From Brevibacillus choshinensis (GTDB lineage: Bacteria; Bacillota; Bacilli; Brevibacillales; Brevibacillaceae), in the NCBI RefSeq assembly GCF_001420695.1, contig NZ_LJJB01000007.1, positions 62,001-126,000 on the forward strand: a DNA stretch of 64,000 bases, in the 5' to 3' direction. Of the stretch, positions 16,727-24,111 are shown one piece after another. Position 1 is the stretch's first letter; every line of letters begins with the position of its first letter. The position numbers were made by a program, and so were the translations under genes. The notes beneath the pieces were generated by a model. The model saw only the letters and a program-made list of their open reading frames with translations, did no database searches and was not told the origin of the DNA.

Positions 16727-18075
16727 GCTTTTTGTCGTCGCCACGCGTACAGGAACGTAATGATAGGCGAGAGCCATAGGTAAGGTACATAAGGCAAGTA
16801 ATCGATCGTCGATACATGCAGGGTAGAGGTGAAAAACGCACCACTGACGCCCCACGGAATGAGCGGATTCACCAGCGTACCGCAATCCTCCAATGTCCGG
16901 GACAACCTTTTCCCTGCCATATGCCGAGCGACGAATGCGTCACGAAACATTTGACCTGGCAGCAGGATGGACAAGTATTGTTCACCTGTCAGGACATTGA
17001 CCAGGATCGAAGAAGAGCCGGCCAAACCAACCATGCCACCGTCCCGCTTAATACGCTGGATCAGACCGGCAAACAGACCTTGGAAAACGCCGCTCGACTG
17101 GAGAAGTCCCCCGAGTGACAGAGCGATGAGAATCAGCGCGAGCGACCAGGTCATCGACAACAATCCACCGCGATTGACAATAGCTTTGACGGCTTCGTTG
17201 GGAATTTCGCTGACGAAGCCTTTTTGCATGACTTCCATCCACACGACAGGTGAGTGAACGCCTTGCACGAGAGCGGCTACCAGTACACCACTGACAATCC
17301 CGAATACGAGCGTAGGTAAGATAGGCTTGCGCAGGACGGAACAGACCAGAACGACCAGAGCTGGGATCAAGGTCACCAGACCGAGCGTGAAATGCTGCTC
17401 CAATGCCAGACGGATGTCCTGAATCGCATCCAGATTGACCTGAACGGTCTGGCCCTGAAGACCAAAGAATACGGCGGCCGCAGCAAGTGCAGGAAGGGCG
17501 GTATGTGTCATGTACTTGACGTGCGTCATCAGAGGAACGTCAGCCACGGCGGCTGCAAAATTAGTCGTATCTGACAGGGGTGACATTTTATCGCCAAAGC
17601 AGGCACCCGAGATGATCGCTCCGGCAGTCATGAGTGGATCCAAACCAAGTGCAGTAGAAACGCCCATCAAGGCAACTCCGACGGTACTTACCGTTGTGAA
17701 AGAACTGCCTGTGACTGTGGAGACGATAATGGTTAAAAAGAGCGCACTGATCGTGAAATATTCAGGGCGAATGACAGCAATCCCATAATCAAGAATCGTA
17801 GGGACGGTTCCACTCATCATCCAGACCCCGATCAAAATTCCGATCAGACAGAGAATAAGGATGGGAGCAATGGCTGACTGAATGCCTTTGACGATGCCTT
17901 CCTCCATCTGCTTCCAGGGAACACCGAATATTCGCAAGAGAACAGCGGCAGCGATGGTAGAGAGAAGAAGCGGCATATGTGGTTCGACCTTTCCCCAAAA
18001 GAGAGCAGGGAACAAGATGGCAAAAACAGCTAGCAGCACCCAAATACTTTGGGAAAAAGATAAAGACTTGTTCAT
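16723..18075 (-). CDS. nhaC: NhaC-family Na+/H+ antiporter
   Basis: 450 residues from ATG 18075; AAGGAG lies 13 bases upstream, slightly far, and the longer frame from 18135 has none. About twelve hydrophobic helices. The NhaC/MleN signature is GACFGDKMSPLSDTTNFAAAV-type sequence near residue 165, with STVTGSSFTTVSTVGVALMG before it and NVLTGEQYLSILLPGQMF in the second half. Proteins of the family exchange sodium (sometimes with malate/lactate) for protons. It is convergent with the GGDEF gene, the two stop codons overlapping by four bases with no visible terminator. Confidence 0.87.
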   Translation of the reverse strand: MNKSLSFSQSIWVLLAVFAILFPALFWGKVEPHMPLLLSTIAAAVLLRIFGVPWKQMEEGIVKGIQSAIAPILILCLIGILIGVWMMSGTVPTILDYGIAVIRPEYFTISALFLTIIVSTVTGSSFTTVSTVGVALMGVSTALGLDPLMTAGAIISGACFGDKMSPLSDTTNFAAAVADVPLMTHVKYMTHTALPALAAAAVFFGLQGQTVQVNLDAIQDIRLALEQHFTLGLVTLIPALVVLVCSVLRKPILPTLVFGIVSGVLVAALVQGVHSPVVWMEVMQKGFVSEIPNEAVKAIVNRGGLLSMTWSLALILIALSLGGLLQSSGVFQGLFAGLIQRIKRDGGMVGLAGSSSILVNVLTGEQYLSILLPGQMFRDAFVARHMAGKRLSRTLEDCGTLVNPLIPWGVSGAFFTSTLHVSTIDYLPYVPYLWLSPIITFLYAWRRQKA

Positions 18076-18332
18076 GACGGCCAGGCAACTCCTTGATGTT
18101 GGTGTACCACTCACGAGTCGATCGCATTTTCGCACTTTTATGCTTTTGTGCGTTCAAGTGAGATAGGGGTACTTTATCTTGATTCGATTGATCCGTCAAT
18201 GAAATCAGTTGAATTTAGAATCGCAAAATAATGCCGAGTAGTGAGTAAGTTCGATTAATTAAAAATTACTGCCTCAAAAAACTTGATCTATCAATGGAAA
18301 TGAGAGTTATTTAAAATAATTATAAAAAGATA

Positions 18333-18391
18333 TTGACTTTCAACTGGGATCTAGTAAAATGAGAAATGTTCCTAGTTGATAATAATTTTAA
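18333..18391 (+). promoter_or_regulatory. Sigma-A promoter and PerR/Fur-like box before the flavoprotein gene
   Basis: TTGACT (18333-18338), 16-base spacer, TAAAAT (18355-18360). Downstream of the predicted start lies TGATAATAATTTTAA (18377-18391), which matches 12 of 14 fixed positions of both the PerR and the Fur 7-1-7 consensus. A repressor bound there would block transcription. Confidence 0.5.
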
Positions 18392-18418
18392 TCTGATAAT
18401 GAGAAAGGGGGAGCCGTT

Positions 18419-19342
18419 ATGTATGATGTGATCATAATCGGCGGAGGACCGGCAGGAGCATCCGCTGCCATCTACACAGCCCGGGGAAATTTGAAAACGC
18501 TGGTAATCGACAAGGCACCCGGTACAGGTGCGCTTGCCCTGACCCATAAAATAGCTAATTATCCCGGCGTGGAAGGCGAGCTCTCGGGAAAAGAATTGCT
18601 CGATAAGATGCGCAGACAAGCGGAGGGCTTTGGTGCTGAGTTTATCCAGACAACCATTTCTGCGGTAGATGTGGAAGATGACGTGAAAGCGGTCTTCACT
18701 GCGAATGGTACGTTTGAAGCCAAAGCGGTCGTCGTTGCAACTGGTTCCAAAGGACGTAATCGCATGCTTCCCGGAGAAGAGGAATTGCTTGGTCGCGGCG
18801 TCAGTACATGCGCGACTTGCGACGGTGCTTTCTATGAAGGAAAACACGTTGCGGTCATCGGCGATACGGAAGAAGCCGTAGAAGAAGCACATGCGCTTAC
18901 AAAATTTGCTGATCGCATCACTTTCCTTGTCCCACGTGCGGATCTGCAAGGGATAGAAGAAACACCAGAGCTGCCTAACACAGAAATTTTCTTCCGTACG
19001 CGCCCGTTGGAAATTGTCGGTAAGAATTCGGTAGAAGGGCTTCGGATTCGCTCTGCGGAAGGAAAGGAAGAGATGCTCGATGTTGATGGCGTCTTTGTTT
19101 TCCTCTCTGGAAGCAAGCCAGGTACTGATTTTCTGGATGGACAGGTTCCCTTGGATGACGAAGGCTTCATGATTTTGGATGAGTTTATGCAGTCATCGGT
19201 TCCAGGTGTATTCGGAGCCGGAGAAGTGCGCAAGACTCCTGTCAAGCAAGCGGTTGTGGCTGCAGCAGACGGAGCTATTGCAGCGATGGCTGTGGACCGA
19301 TATATTAATAAACGATCCAAAATCGTTCCACAATACAAATAA
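18419..19342 (+). CDS. Thioredoxin-reductase-like flavoprotein lacking canonical NADPH motifs
   Basis: 307 residues; AAAGGGGGAG precedes ATG 18419. FAD motif IIGGGPAGASAA (8-19) and the redox pair C131-A-T-C134 are those of low-molecular-weight thioredoxin reductases, as is the C-terminal GVFGAGEVRKTPVKQ FAD block. But the NADPH Rossmann motif, normally GGGxSA, reads GDTEEA (148-153), and the HRRxxxR phosphate-binding motif is replaced by VPRADLQ (~171-177). Loss of both motifs is known from ferredoxin-dependent flavin thioredoxin reductases of clostridia, so the electron donor here may not be NADPH. The adjacent glutaredoxin-like gene is the likely partner substrate. Confidence 0.82.
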   Translation: MYDVIIIGGGPAGASAAIYTARGNLKTLVIDKAPGTGALALTHKIANYPGVEGELSGKELLDKMRRQAEGFGAEFIQTTISAVDVEDDVKAVFTANGTFEAKAVVVATGSKGRNRMLPGEEELLGRGVSTCATCDGAFYEGKHVAVIGDTEEAVEEAHALTKFADRITFLVPRADLQGIEETPELPNTEIFFRTRPLEIVGKNSVEGLRIRSAEGKEEMLDVDGVFVFLSGSKPGTDFLDGQVPLDDEGFMILDEFMQSSVPGVFGAGEVRKTPVKQAVVAAADGAIAAMAVDRYINKRSKIVPQYK

Positions 19343-19372
19343 CCCCTCTAAAGAAAAAGGAGAGAACTACTC

Positions 19373-19621
19373 ATGGCACAAGCAATTGTATACTCCAGCA
19401 CAAACTGCGCATTCTGCAAGCAATTGAAAACATACCTGACTGAACAAAACATCTCTTTCGAAGAGCGCAATATTGATGAAAACGATGCATATGGGGAAGA
19501 GCTGAGCCGTCTGGGCATGATGTCCGTTCCTCTGACCCTCATTGGGGACAAGCAGATCCTGGGCTTCAATCCAAACCGCATCAAAAAGGCTCTCGCAGCT
19601 TTGGAAGAAACCGCTCAGTAA
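19373..19621 (+). CDS. Glutaredoxin / NrdH-like redoxin
   Basis: 82 residues; AAAGGAGAG precedes ATG 19373. Thioredoxin-fold protein with the redox motif C15-A-F-C18 (STNCAFCKQL), then YLTEQNISFEERNIDEND, the cis-Pro motif MSVPLTLIGDKQILGF and a final helix: a glutaredoxin/NrdH-type small dithiol carrier. It lies 30 bases behind the flavoprotein gene and is probably reduced by it. The NrdH possibility is of interest because a class II ribonucleotide reductase is encoded 41 kb away, but that link is only inference. Confidence 0.88.
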   Translation: MAQAIVYSSTNCAFCKQLKTYLTEQNISFEERNIDENDAYGEELSRLGMMSVPLTLIGDKQILGFNPNRIKKALAALEETAQ

Positions 19622-19692
19622 TCACTCATCGCCACTCCTGGATCCACTAATAACAGACACCGAGAAAGGTAAGTGAGGATGAACGAATAAAG

Positions 19693-19743
19693 CCCCGCCT
19701 CTTCACCAATAGTAAAAAGGGTGTTGGCAATAAAGAGGAGGGG
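19693..19743 (+). promoter_or_regulatory. Hairpin that would bury the ribosome site of the next small ORF
   Basis: CCCCGCCTCTT (19693-19703) pairs with AAGAGGAGGGG (19733-19743), 10 of 11 bases, around a 29-base loop. The right arm is the ribosome binding site of the ORF that starts at 19751. Confidence 0.5.
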
Positions 19744-19750
19744 TACATAC

Positions 19751-19912
19751 ATGTCTAGGCCGAACAACGGAAAACCAAACGATCAGCAACGGGATTCTCA
19801 GGATTATTTGGCAAAGCAAGGGGAGCCGGCTCAAGCAGAAAGTGAGCTGGTGCGACTGTATAAGGAAACCGTTGAACCCGTCGCTTCTGTCCAGCGTAAC
19901 GAGATGGAGTAA
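19751..19912 (+). CDS. Small hydrophilic protein of unknown function (53 aa)
   Basis: ATG 19751 with AGAGGAGGGG seven bases upstream; the product begins MSRPNNGKPNDQQRDSQDY and is rich in Q, N, E and charged residues, with one short amphipathic helix (ESELVRLYKETVEPV). No Cys, no membrane segment, no family recognised. The composition resembles small unstructured proteins made in sporulating Bacillales, but I see no SASP motif. Its ribosome site is inside a strong hairpin, suggesting regulated translation. A bidirectional terminator follows. Confidence 0.65.
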   Translation: MSRPNNGKPNDQQRDSQDYLAKQGEPAQAESELVRLYKETVEPVASVQRNEME

Positions 19913-19931
19913 CCGTACTTGTAGTAAATGC

Positions 19932-19963
19932 AAAACCGGAGCATACAGTTGCTCCGGTTTTTG
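19932..19963. terminator. Bidirectional terminator between the 53-aa ORF and frdB
   Basis: AAACCGGAGCA and TGCTCCGGTTT perfect arms, six-base loop, A and T flanks on both sides. Confidence 0.9.
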
Positions 19964-19981
19964 TACTTTCACTGTTTTTAG

Positions 19982-20710
19982 TCACCGCTTCCAACCGGCA
20001 ACTGCCATTTTCCTGCGGACATATGCGAGCTGCCCCTGCAGGGGGATTCCAATCGGACAATTATCATCGCATGCCATCAGGCCAATGCAGCCAAAAATAC
20101 CGTCTTCTGACCCGACGACATCGAAGTACTCCTGTTCATTCCGTTCGTCCCGGGGATCAGCCATAAACCGCGCTACACGGTTGACACCTGCGGCCCCAAT
20201 AAAGTTCGGCTTGATGTTGGCGGTGGCGCAACCGCCAATGCAACATCCGCATTCGATGCAACGTTCCGCTTCATAGATGTTCAATGCTGTTTCATTGTCC
20301 ATCCGTTCTTCCTGTGAATGAGGATCAAAGGATTTTTCGGTATGTACCCAGGCTTCTGTCCGCAGTGAAACATCCCGAAACCACGTACCTGTATCCACCG
20401 ATAAATCGCCAAGAAGCTTGAAGACGGGGAGGGGCATGAGGGTAATATCCGCTGGTAAATCCTTGGTCAATGTCCTGCAGGCCAAGGTGGGTTTGCCATT
20501 GATCAACATACCGCAAGAGCCGCAAATGCCTGCACGACAAACAAAATCATATTTCAATGTAGGATCCTGTTCTTCGCGAATTTTATTGAGAGCAATAAAT
20601 AACGTCATACCCGTTTCTTCCTGCAAGACATAGGACACGGTGGCAGGTTTCTCTTTTGGAATTTCCGGGTTGTAGCGAAAGATATGAAACGTCAATTGCC
20701 GATGACCCAT
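19982..20710 (-). CDS. frdB: Fumarate reductase iron-sulfur subunit
   Basis: 242 residues; GGAGGAAT precedes ATG 20710. The N-terminal [2Fe-2S] domain has C58, C63, C66 and C78 (CRAGICGSC then C). The C-terminal domain has the [4Fe-4S] set C151, C154, C157 plus C218 and the [3Fe-4S] set C161, C208, C214 (CIECGCCIGGC, CIGLMACDDNCP). It passes electrons between the quinone in FrdC and the FAD in FrdA at the inner face of the membrane. It is the last gene of a minus-strand operon, 32 bases after frdA, and closely follows the Wolinella type of subunit rather than the B. subtilis SdhB type. Confidence 0.92.
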   Translation of the reverse strand: MGHRQLTFHIFRYNPEIPKEKPATVSYVLQEETGMTLFIALNKIREEQDPTLKYDFVCRAGICGSCGMLINGKPTLACRTLTKDLPADITLMPLPVFKLLGDLSVDTGTWFRDVSLRTEAWVHTEKSFDPHSQEERMDNETALNIYEAERCIECGCCIGGCATANIKPNFIGAAGVNRVARFMADPRDERNEQEYFDVVGSEDGIFGCIGLMACDDNCPIGIPLQGQLAYVRRKMAVAGWKR

Positions 20711-20742
20711 CTTTATTCCTCCATTCCACTCAAATCAGAAGA

Positions 20743-22566
20743 TCACCGTTTGGCGCTTGCTGCTCCTGCACTTGCTTCGCCGTATCCCCGGTCACCAGGA
20801 GGCAATTCGGTAATTTTCACAGGTTCGTATTTCAACACAGGTCGGTCGGCTCCAGTCGGCCAATAGGCCAAAGTCCGTTTTAACCAGTGTTCATCGTCTC
20901 TTTTCGGATAGTCCTCACGGTAGTGGCTACCTCGGCTTTCGGTTCGCGCCAATGCTCCACCGGCGATGCAATAAGCCAGCTTCATCATTCCTGTGATTCT
21001 GAGCGCGGAAGCCAACTCCGGATCGGCACCCTGCCCACCACTGCGAAGGCCGATGTGAAAGGAACGCTGATGTAGTTCATGCAGTTGATCCACTGCATTT
21101 TGCAATGGTTCCTTCGAACGGAAAATCCCCACGTTTTCACTAAGGATGCTCTCCATCTGATGGCGCAGTTCATAGACGTTCTCTTTCCCGTTGCGGCAAT
21201 GGATCAATGCTTGGATGCGGTCTTCCTGGAATCGCACATGCTCTTCAATCTGCGCCGATGATACATGAGTGGAGGCTTCCTTCGTGTATTTGGCAATTTT
21301 ATCACCTACAACCATACCGGCCACGACCGTTTCCGCGAGTGAATTTCCGCCCAACCGGTTAAAACCGTGCATATCCCAGCAAGCAGCTTCGCCCAAGGCA
21401 AATAACCCTTCCAGTCCATAAGCCATTCCGTCAATATTGGTACGGATTCCGCCCATGCTGTAATGTTGAGTCGGGCGAACGGGTATCAAATCATGAACAG
21501 GGTCTATTCCTGTGAAATTACGGGAAATATTGGCGATCTCCCGCAAATTGGTATTGATGTGCTTTTCGCCGAGATGCCGAATATCCAACCAGACATGGGG
21601 CCCGTAAGCACTTTCAACGCCATATCCTTTCCGAATATGCTGCATGATGCGGCGCGATACCACATCCCGGGAGGCAAGTTCTTTCTTATTCGGCTCATAA
21701 TCAGGCATGAATCGGCGGAGATCCTTATCCAACAGGTATCCGCCATCGCCGCGCGCACCTTCCGTAATGAGAATCCATGAGGGGACAATGCCTGTGGGAT
21801 GGAATTGAACGGCCTCCATATTGCCGAGAGGAACGACCCCCGTTTCCAAAGCGACAAACATGCCGTTCCCTTCATTAATGATGGCGTTGGTGGAAGCGCC
21901 ATAAAGTCTGCCATATCCGCCTGTCGCCATGACGGTAGACTTTGCCGTATACACCCGGAGTTTTCCGGTCCGTAAACACCTGGCTACTACGCCGTTGCAG
22001 CGAGTGCCGTCATGAATCAAAGAAAGAACTTCAGTTCGATCATGAACGGAAATTCCCAGCTTGATGACAACACTGTCCATGGTATAGAGAAGGGTATGAC
22101 CTGTACCATCTGCTGTATAGCACGTGCGCCATTTGGCTGTTCCGCCGAAATTCCGGGCTGCAATCAGTCCTTCTTTTTCCGGAGCTTCATGGATTTCTTT
22201 GCCGTCATACATACGCGTGCCTGCAACAACGCGGTTCCACGGAACTCCCCAGGCTGACATTTGCCGAACGGCAATCGGAGCCGTTTCGGCAAAGAGCCGG
22301 GCAACATCCTGATCGCACCCCCAATCGGAACCTTTGACCGTATCGGCAAAATGAACATCGGTATTGTCTCCTTTGCCCATGGTGCTGTTGCCGAGTGAAG
22401 CTTGCATGCCGCCCTGAGCCGCAGAGCTGTGGGATCGCCTGGGGGGGACCAAGCTCAAGATCATGACGTTCAGTCCCTGAGTAGCCGCCTCGATGGCTGC
22501 ACGTTCACCAGCCAACCCGGCTCCGACAATCAGTACGTCCGAAGTGAAATGGTCATATCGGCTCAT
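20743..22566 (-). CDS. frdA: Fumarate reductase / succinate dehydrogenase flavoprotein subunit (epsilonproteobacterial type)
   Basis: 607 residues from ATG 22566, whose ATGA overlaps the frdC stop; GGGGGG lies six bases upstream. FAD site VLIVGAGLAGERAA, covalent-FAD His46 in RRSHSSAAQGG, DTVKGSDWGCDQ, WRTCYTADGTGHT, EAVQFHPTGIVP, ELASRDVVSRR (catalytic Arg region), QHYSMGGIRT and HGFNRLGGNSLAE. From recollection, these blocks and the end RTESRGSHYREDYPKRDD match Wolinella succinogenes FrdA nearly block by block. It interconverts fumarate and succinate; with a diheme FrdC the complex can act as menaquinol:fumarate reductase, or in reverse in aerobes. Confidence 0.92.
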   Translation of the reverse strand: MSRYDHFTSDVLIVGAGLAGERAAIEAATQGLNVMILSLVPPRRSHSSAAQGGMQASLGNSTMGKGDNTDVHFADTVKGSDWGCDQDVARLFAETAPIAVRQMSAWGVPWNRVVAGTRMYDGKEIHEAPEKEGLIAARNFGGTAKWRTCYTADGTGHTLLYTMDSVVIKLGISVHDRTEVLSLIHDGTRCNGVVARCLRTGKLRVYTAKSTVMATGGYGRLYGASTNAIINEGNGMFVALETGVVPLGNMEAVQFHPTGIVPSWILITEGARGDGGYLLDKDLRRFMPDYEPNKKELASRDVVSRRIMQHIRKGYGVESAYGPHVWLDIRHLGEKHINTNLREIANISRNFTGIDPVHDLIPVRPTQHYSMGGIRTNIDGMAYGLEGLFALGEAACWDMHGFNRLGGNSLAETVVAGMVVGDKIAKYTKEASTHVSSAQIEEHVRFQEDRIQALIHCRNGKENVYELRHQMESILSENVGIFRSKEPLQNAVDQLHELHQRSFHIGLRSGGQGADPELASALRITGMMKLAYCIAGGALARTESRGSHYREDYPKRDDEHWLKRTLAYWPTGADRPVLKYEPVKITELPPGDRGYGEASAGAASAKR

Positions 22567-23204
22567 ACGGAACCCCCCAATGAATAAAATACCCACAAGC
22601 TGATACAACCTAAGGCGATCGTACAGACGGTTACGACTGTTAACACTCGTTTCAGGCTGTGACGTTGCACAAATCCCCATTTGACTAGTGCTCGATACAG
22701 ACCGACACTGGCGTGATACTCAGCCAATACCAGAAAAACGAGATAAAACCAAAGCATCCATGAATGAACACGATCTGCGCTAAGCTTGGAATCGATTCCG
22801 ACATAAACAACAGTGAAGACATGAATGATGATTAAGAGCAGAAGAGCGCTTCCGGTGACGGCCTGGAACAGCCAAGACCAGGTATCCTGATGTTTGATGA
22901 TTTTGGCATGCCTCCACACGATTTTTTGTTCCTGCCATCTGCCGGGAATCCGGCGAAGCACCGCCCCAACATGCGAGGCAACAGTAAGGATGATGAAAAT
23001 CACGGCAAGATCCAACAGCCGAAACTGCTCCATGAAATGGGCCAGTGTATTAAAAGCCTCAACCCCTAGGAGAATACTGGCGACAAAAAGCATATGCGTC
23101 CACAAAAAACCAACTAACAACAAGCCACTGACCGTCTGGACCAACTCAACCAAAAAGTCTGCTTTGTTCCTCGAAGTCAAGGCTCTCTGCAAATGCATAT
23201 CCAT
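22563..23204 (-). CDS. frdC: Fumarate reductase diheme cytochrome b subunit
   Basis: 213 residues, five membrane helices. ATG 23204 sits four bases after GGAGGGAGA; ATG 23198 two codons later is equally possible. Four His at H37, H78, H128 and H164 fall in helices I, II, IV and V, as the four axial heme ligands of Wolinella FrdC do. E162 in LAEYHASVGLYR is at the position of the Wolinella Glu C180 of the transmembrane proton (E) pathway. The subunit binds menaquinone and anchors the complex. The four-base overlap with frdA shows translational coupling. Confidence 0.9.
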   Translation of the reverse strand: MDMHLQRALTSRNKADFLVELVQTVSGLLLVGFLWTHMLFVASILLGVEAFNTLAHFMEQFRLLDLAVIFIILTVASHVGAVLRRIPGRWQEQKIVWRHAKIIKHQDTWSWLFQAVTGSALLLLIIIHVFTVVYVGIDSKLSADRVHSWMLWFYLVFLVLAEYHASVGLYRALVKWGFVQRHSLKRVLTVVTVCTIALGCISLWVFYSLGGSV

Positions 23205-23227
23205 TCTCCCTCCTATCCAACACCCAA

Positions 23228-23398
23228 CTATTTTTCTTCATCCTTACCCGCTTCGATTGAATGTTGATCAATCATTTTTCCGCATTTCGAACAGACGAGG
23301 ACAGGAACCCGCAAATCATACATGTCATCATAAAAGTAGGGATGATCCGATCGAGTTTCCACCTTTGTCGAAGCGCCACAGCAACGAGAAACATTCAT
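23228..23398 (-). CDS. Small zinc-ribbon-like protein upstream of frdC (56 aa)
   Basis: An unbroken minus-strand frame from ATG 23398 (AAGGATGGGAACCGG upstream) to TAG 23228, 23 bases before frdC. It contains a Cys-Cys pair at 6-7 and C36-S-K-C39-G-K, i.e. CxxCGK as in zinc ribbons, with an acidic, aromatic middle (DHPYFYDDMYDL) and a charged tail. Upstream in frame there is no other start before a stop. Likely first gene of the frd operon; a role in assembly or regulation of the complex is only a guess. Confidence 0.55.
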   Translation of the reverse strand: MNVSRCCGASTKVETRSDHPYFYDDMYDLRVPVLVCSKCGKMIDQHSIEAGKDEEK

Positions 23399-23521
23399 CC
23401 GGTTCCCATCCTTTCCATACGGGATTTGCTGTGGTGGAACCGTAAGGAAGACGACTGGCTGATCTAAGATGGGTCAGCTGGATGATGGATGTTTTATGAT
23501 ACAGAATATTCCGTACAGTCA

Positions 23522-23663
23522 GTAAACATGCAACCGCTATCATCACCATCAACTAGCCGCCTGTTTCCAGCGCATCTCAAAGAGGGACCATTTCGTTCTC
23601 GATGCCAGGCCGTTGATTTTGGTGCTGTGGGGGTAAAGTCTGTTTCTGAGTCCTGGATGACAT
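23522..23663 (-). pseudogene. Decayed 5' end of an SDR oxidoreductase gene (general stress protein 39 / YdaD-like)
   Basis: AAGGAGG and ATG 23663 are intact, and the frame reads a 28-residue peptide whose LPPQHQNQRPGIENEM closely matches the N-terminus of YdaD-type short-chain dehydrogenases (LPAQTQSRQPGIESEM as I recall it). It then meets TGA. Beyond, the nucleotides still encode in shifting frames DALETGG and AVACL, recalling the (V)ALITGG cofactor motif and GRAVA helix of the family, with ~18 residues missing between. Past ~23522 no similarity is visible. So this is a truncated remnant, the rest replaced by the sequence ahead of frdC. Confidence 0.6.
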
Positions 23664-24111
23664 GGGAAAAATAACCTCCTTCTAGATTATTCCTTTCGTA
23701 TTGGATTTTCAGGGATGAGTATGTGACTCTTCGATATTTTTTAATTTCTTTGAAAAACGTCTAACCGTTTTTCAAAGTTGTGGATATGAAATCTTTACAA
23801 ATACTTTTTCAGATGGTAGCAACCTACCATTTTTCATTGGGAAGAGGAAAAAAAAGGAACGAGCATATGTACCTACTTACAAAAATGTCTGGTACGGATG
23901 GCAGGGGAGGTTGCAGGACTTACCGCCAAAAAACGTAGGACGATTTGGGTTATTGTGCTGGAATATTACATTTTCGTTACAACTGTGAAAAAAGCATAAT
24001 AGTGATTTCAGTCTATGGGAAGGCTTTTGTCCCTATGTTTACAATGACAATGTCGGTAGGCCCGCTGATTTGATCAGAAGCTCTAGGCGATGTATCGGAG
24101 GGTGACGGGAA
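23664..24111. other. Intergenic region before the exopolysaccharide operon, with two hairpins
   Basis: About 450 bases without a convincing gene. It holds a perfect 12-base inverted repeat CTTTGAAAAACG (23748-23759) / CGTTTTTCAAAG (23766-23777) and a smaller ATGGTAG-CAAC-CTACCAT hairpin followed by T5 (23813-23834) that could be a terminator in the plus direction. TACAAT at 24040-24045 is a possible -10 for the downstream operon; no good -35 is seen. No riboswitch class was recognised. Confidence 0.5.

Noticed and set aside
23328-23552. 74-codon minus-strand frame MMVMIAVACLL... ahead of frdC
   Set aside because: Its start lies in the decayed SDR remnant and it runs out of frame through the better zinc-ribbon ORF; no ribosome site.
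23869-23940. 22-codon ORF starting ATG after AAAAGGAAC before the polysaccharide operon
   Set aside because: Very short, no recognisable pattern, and lies in a region that otherwise looks non-coding.
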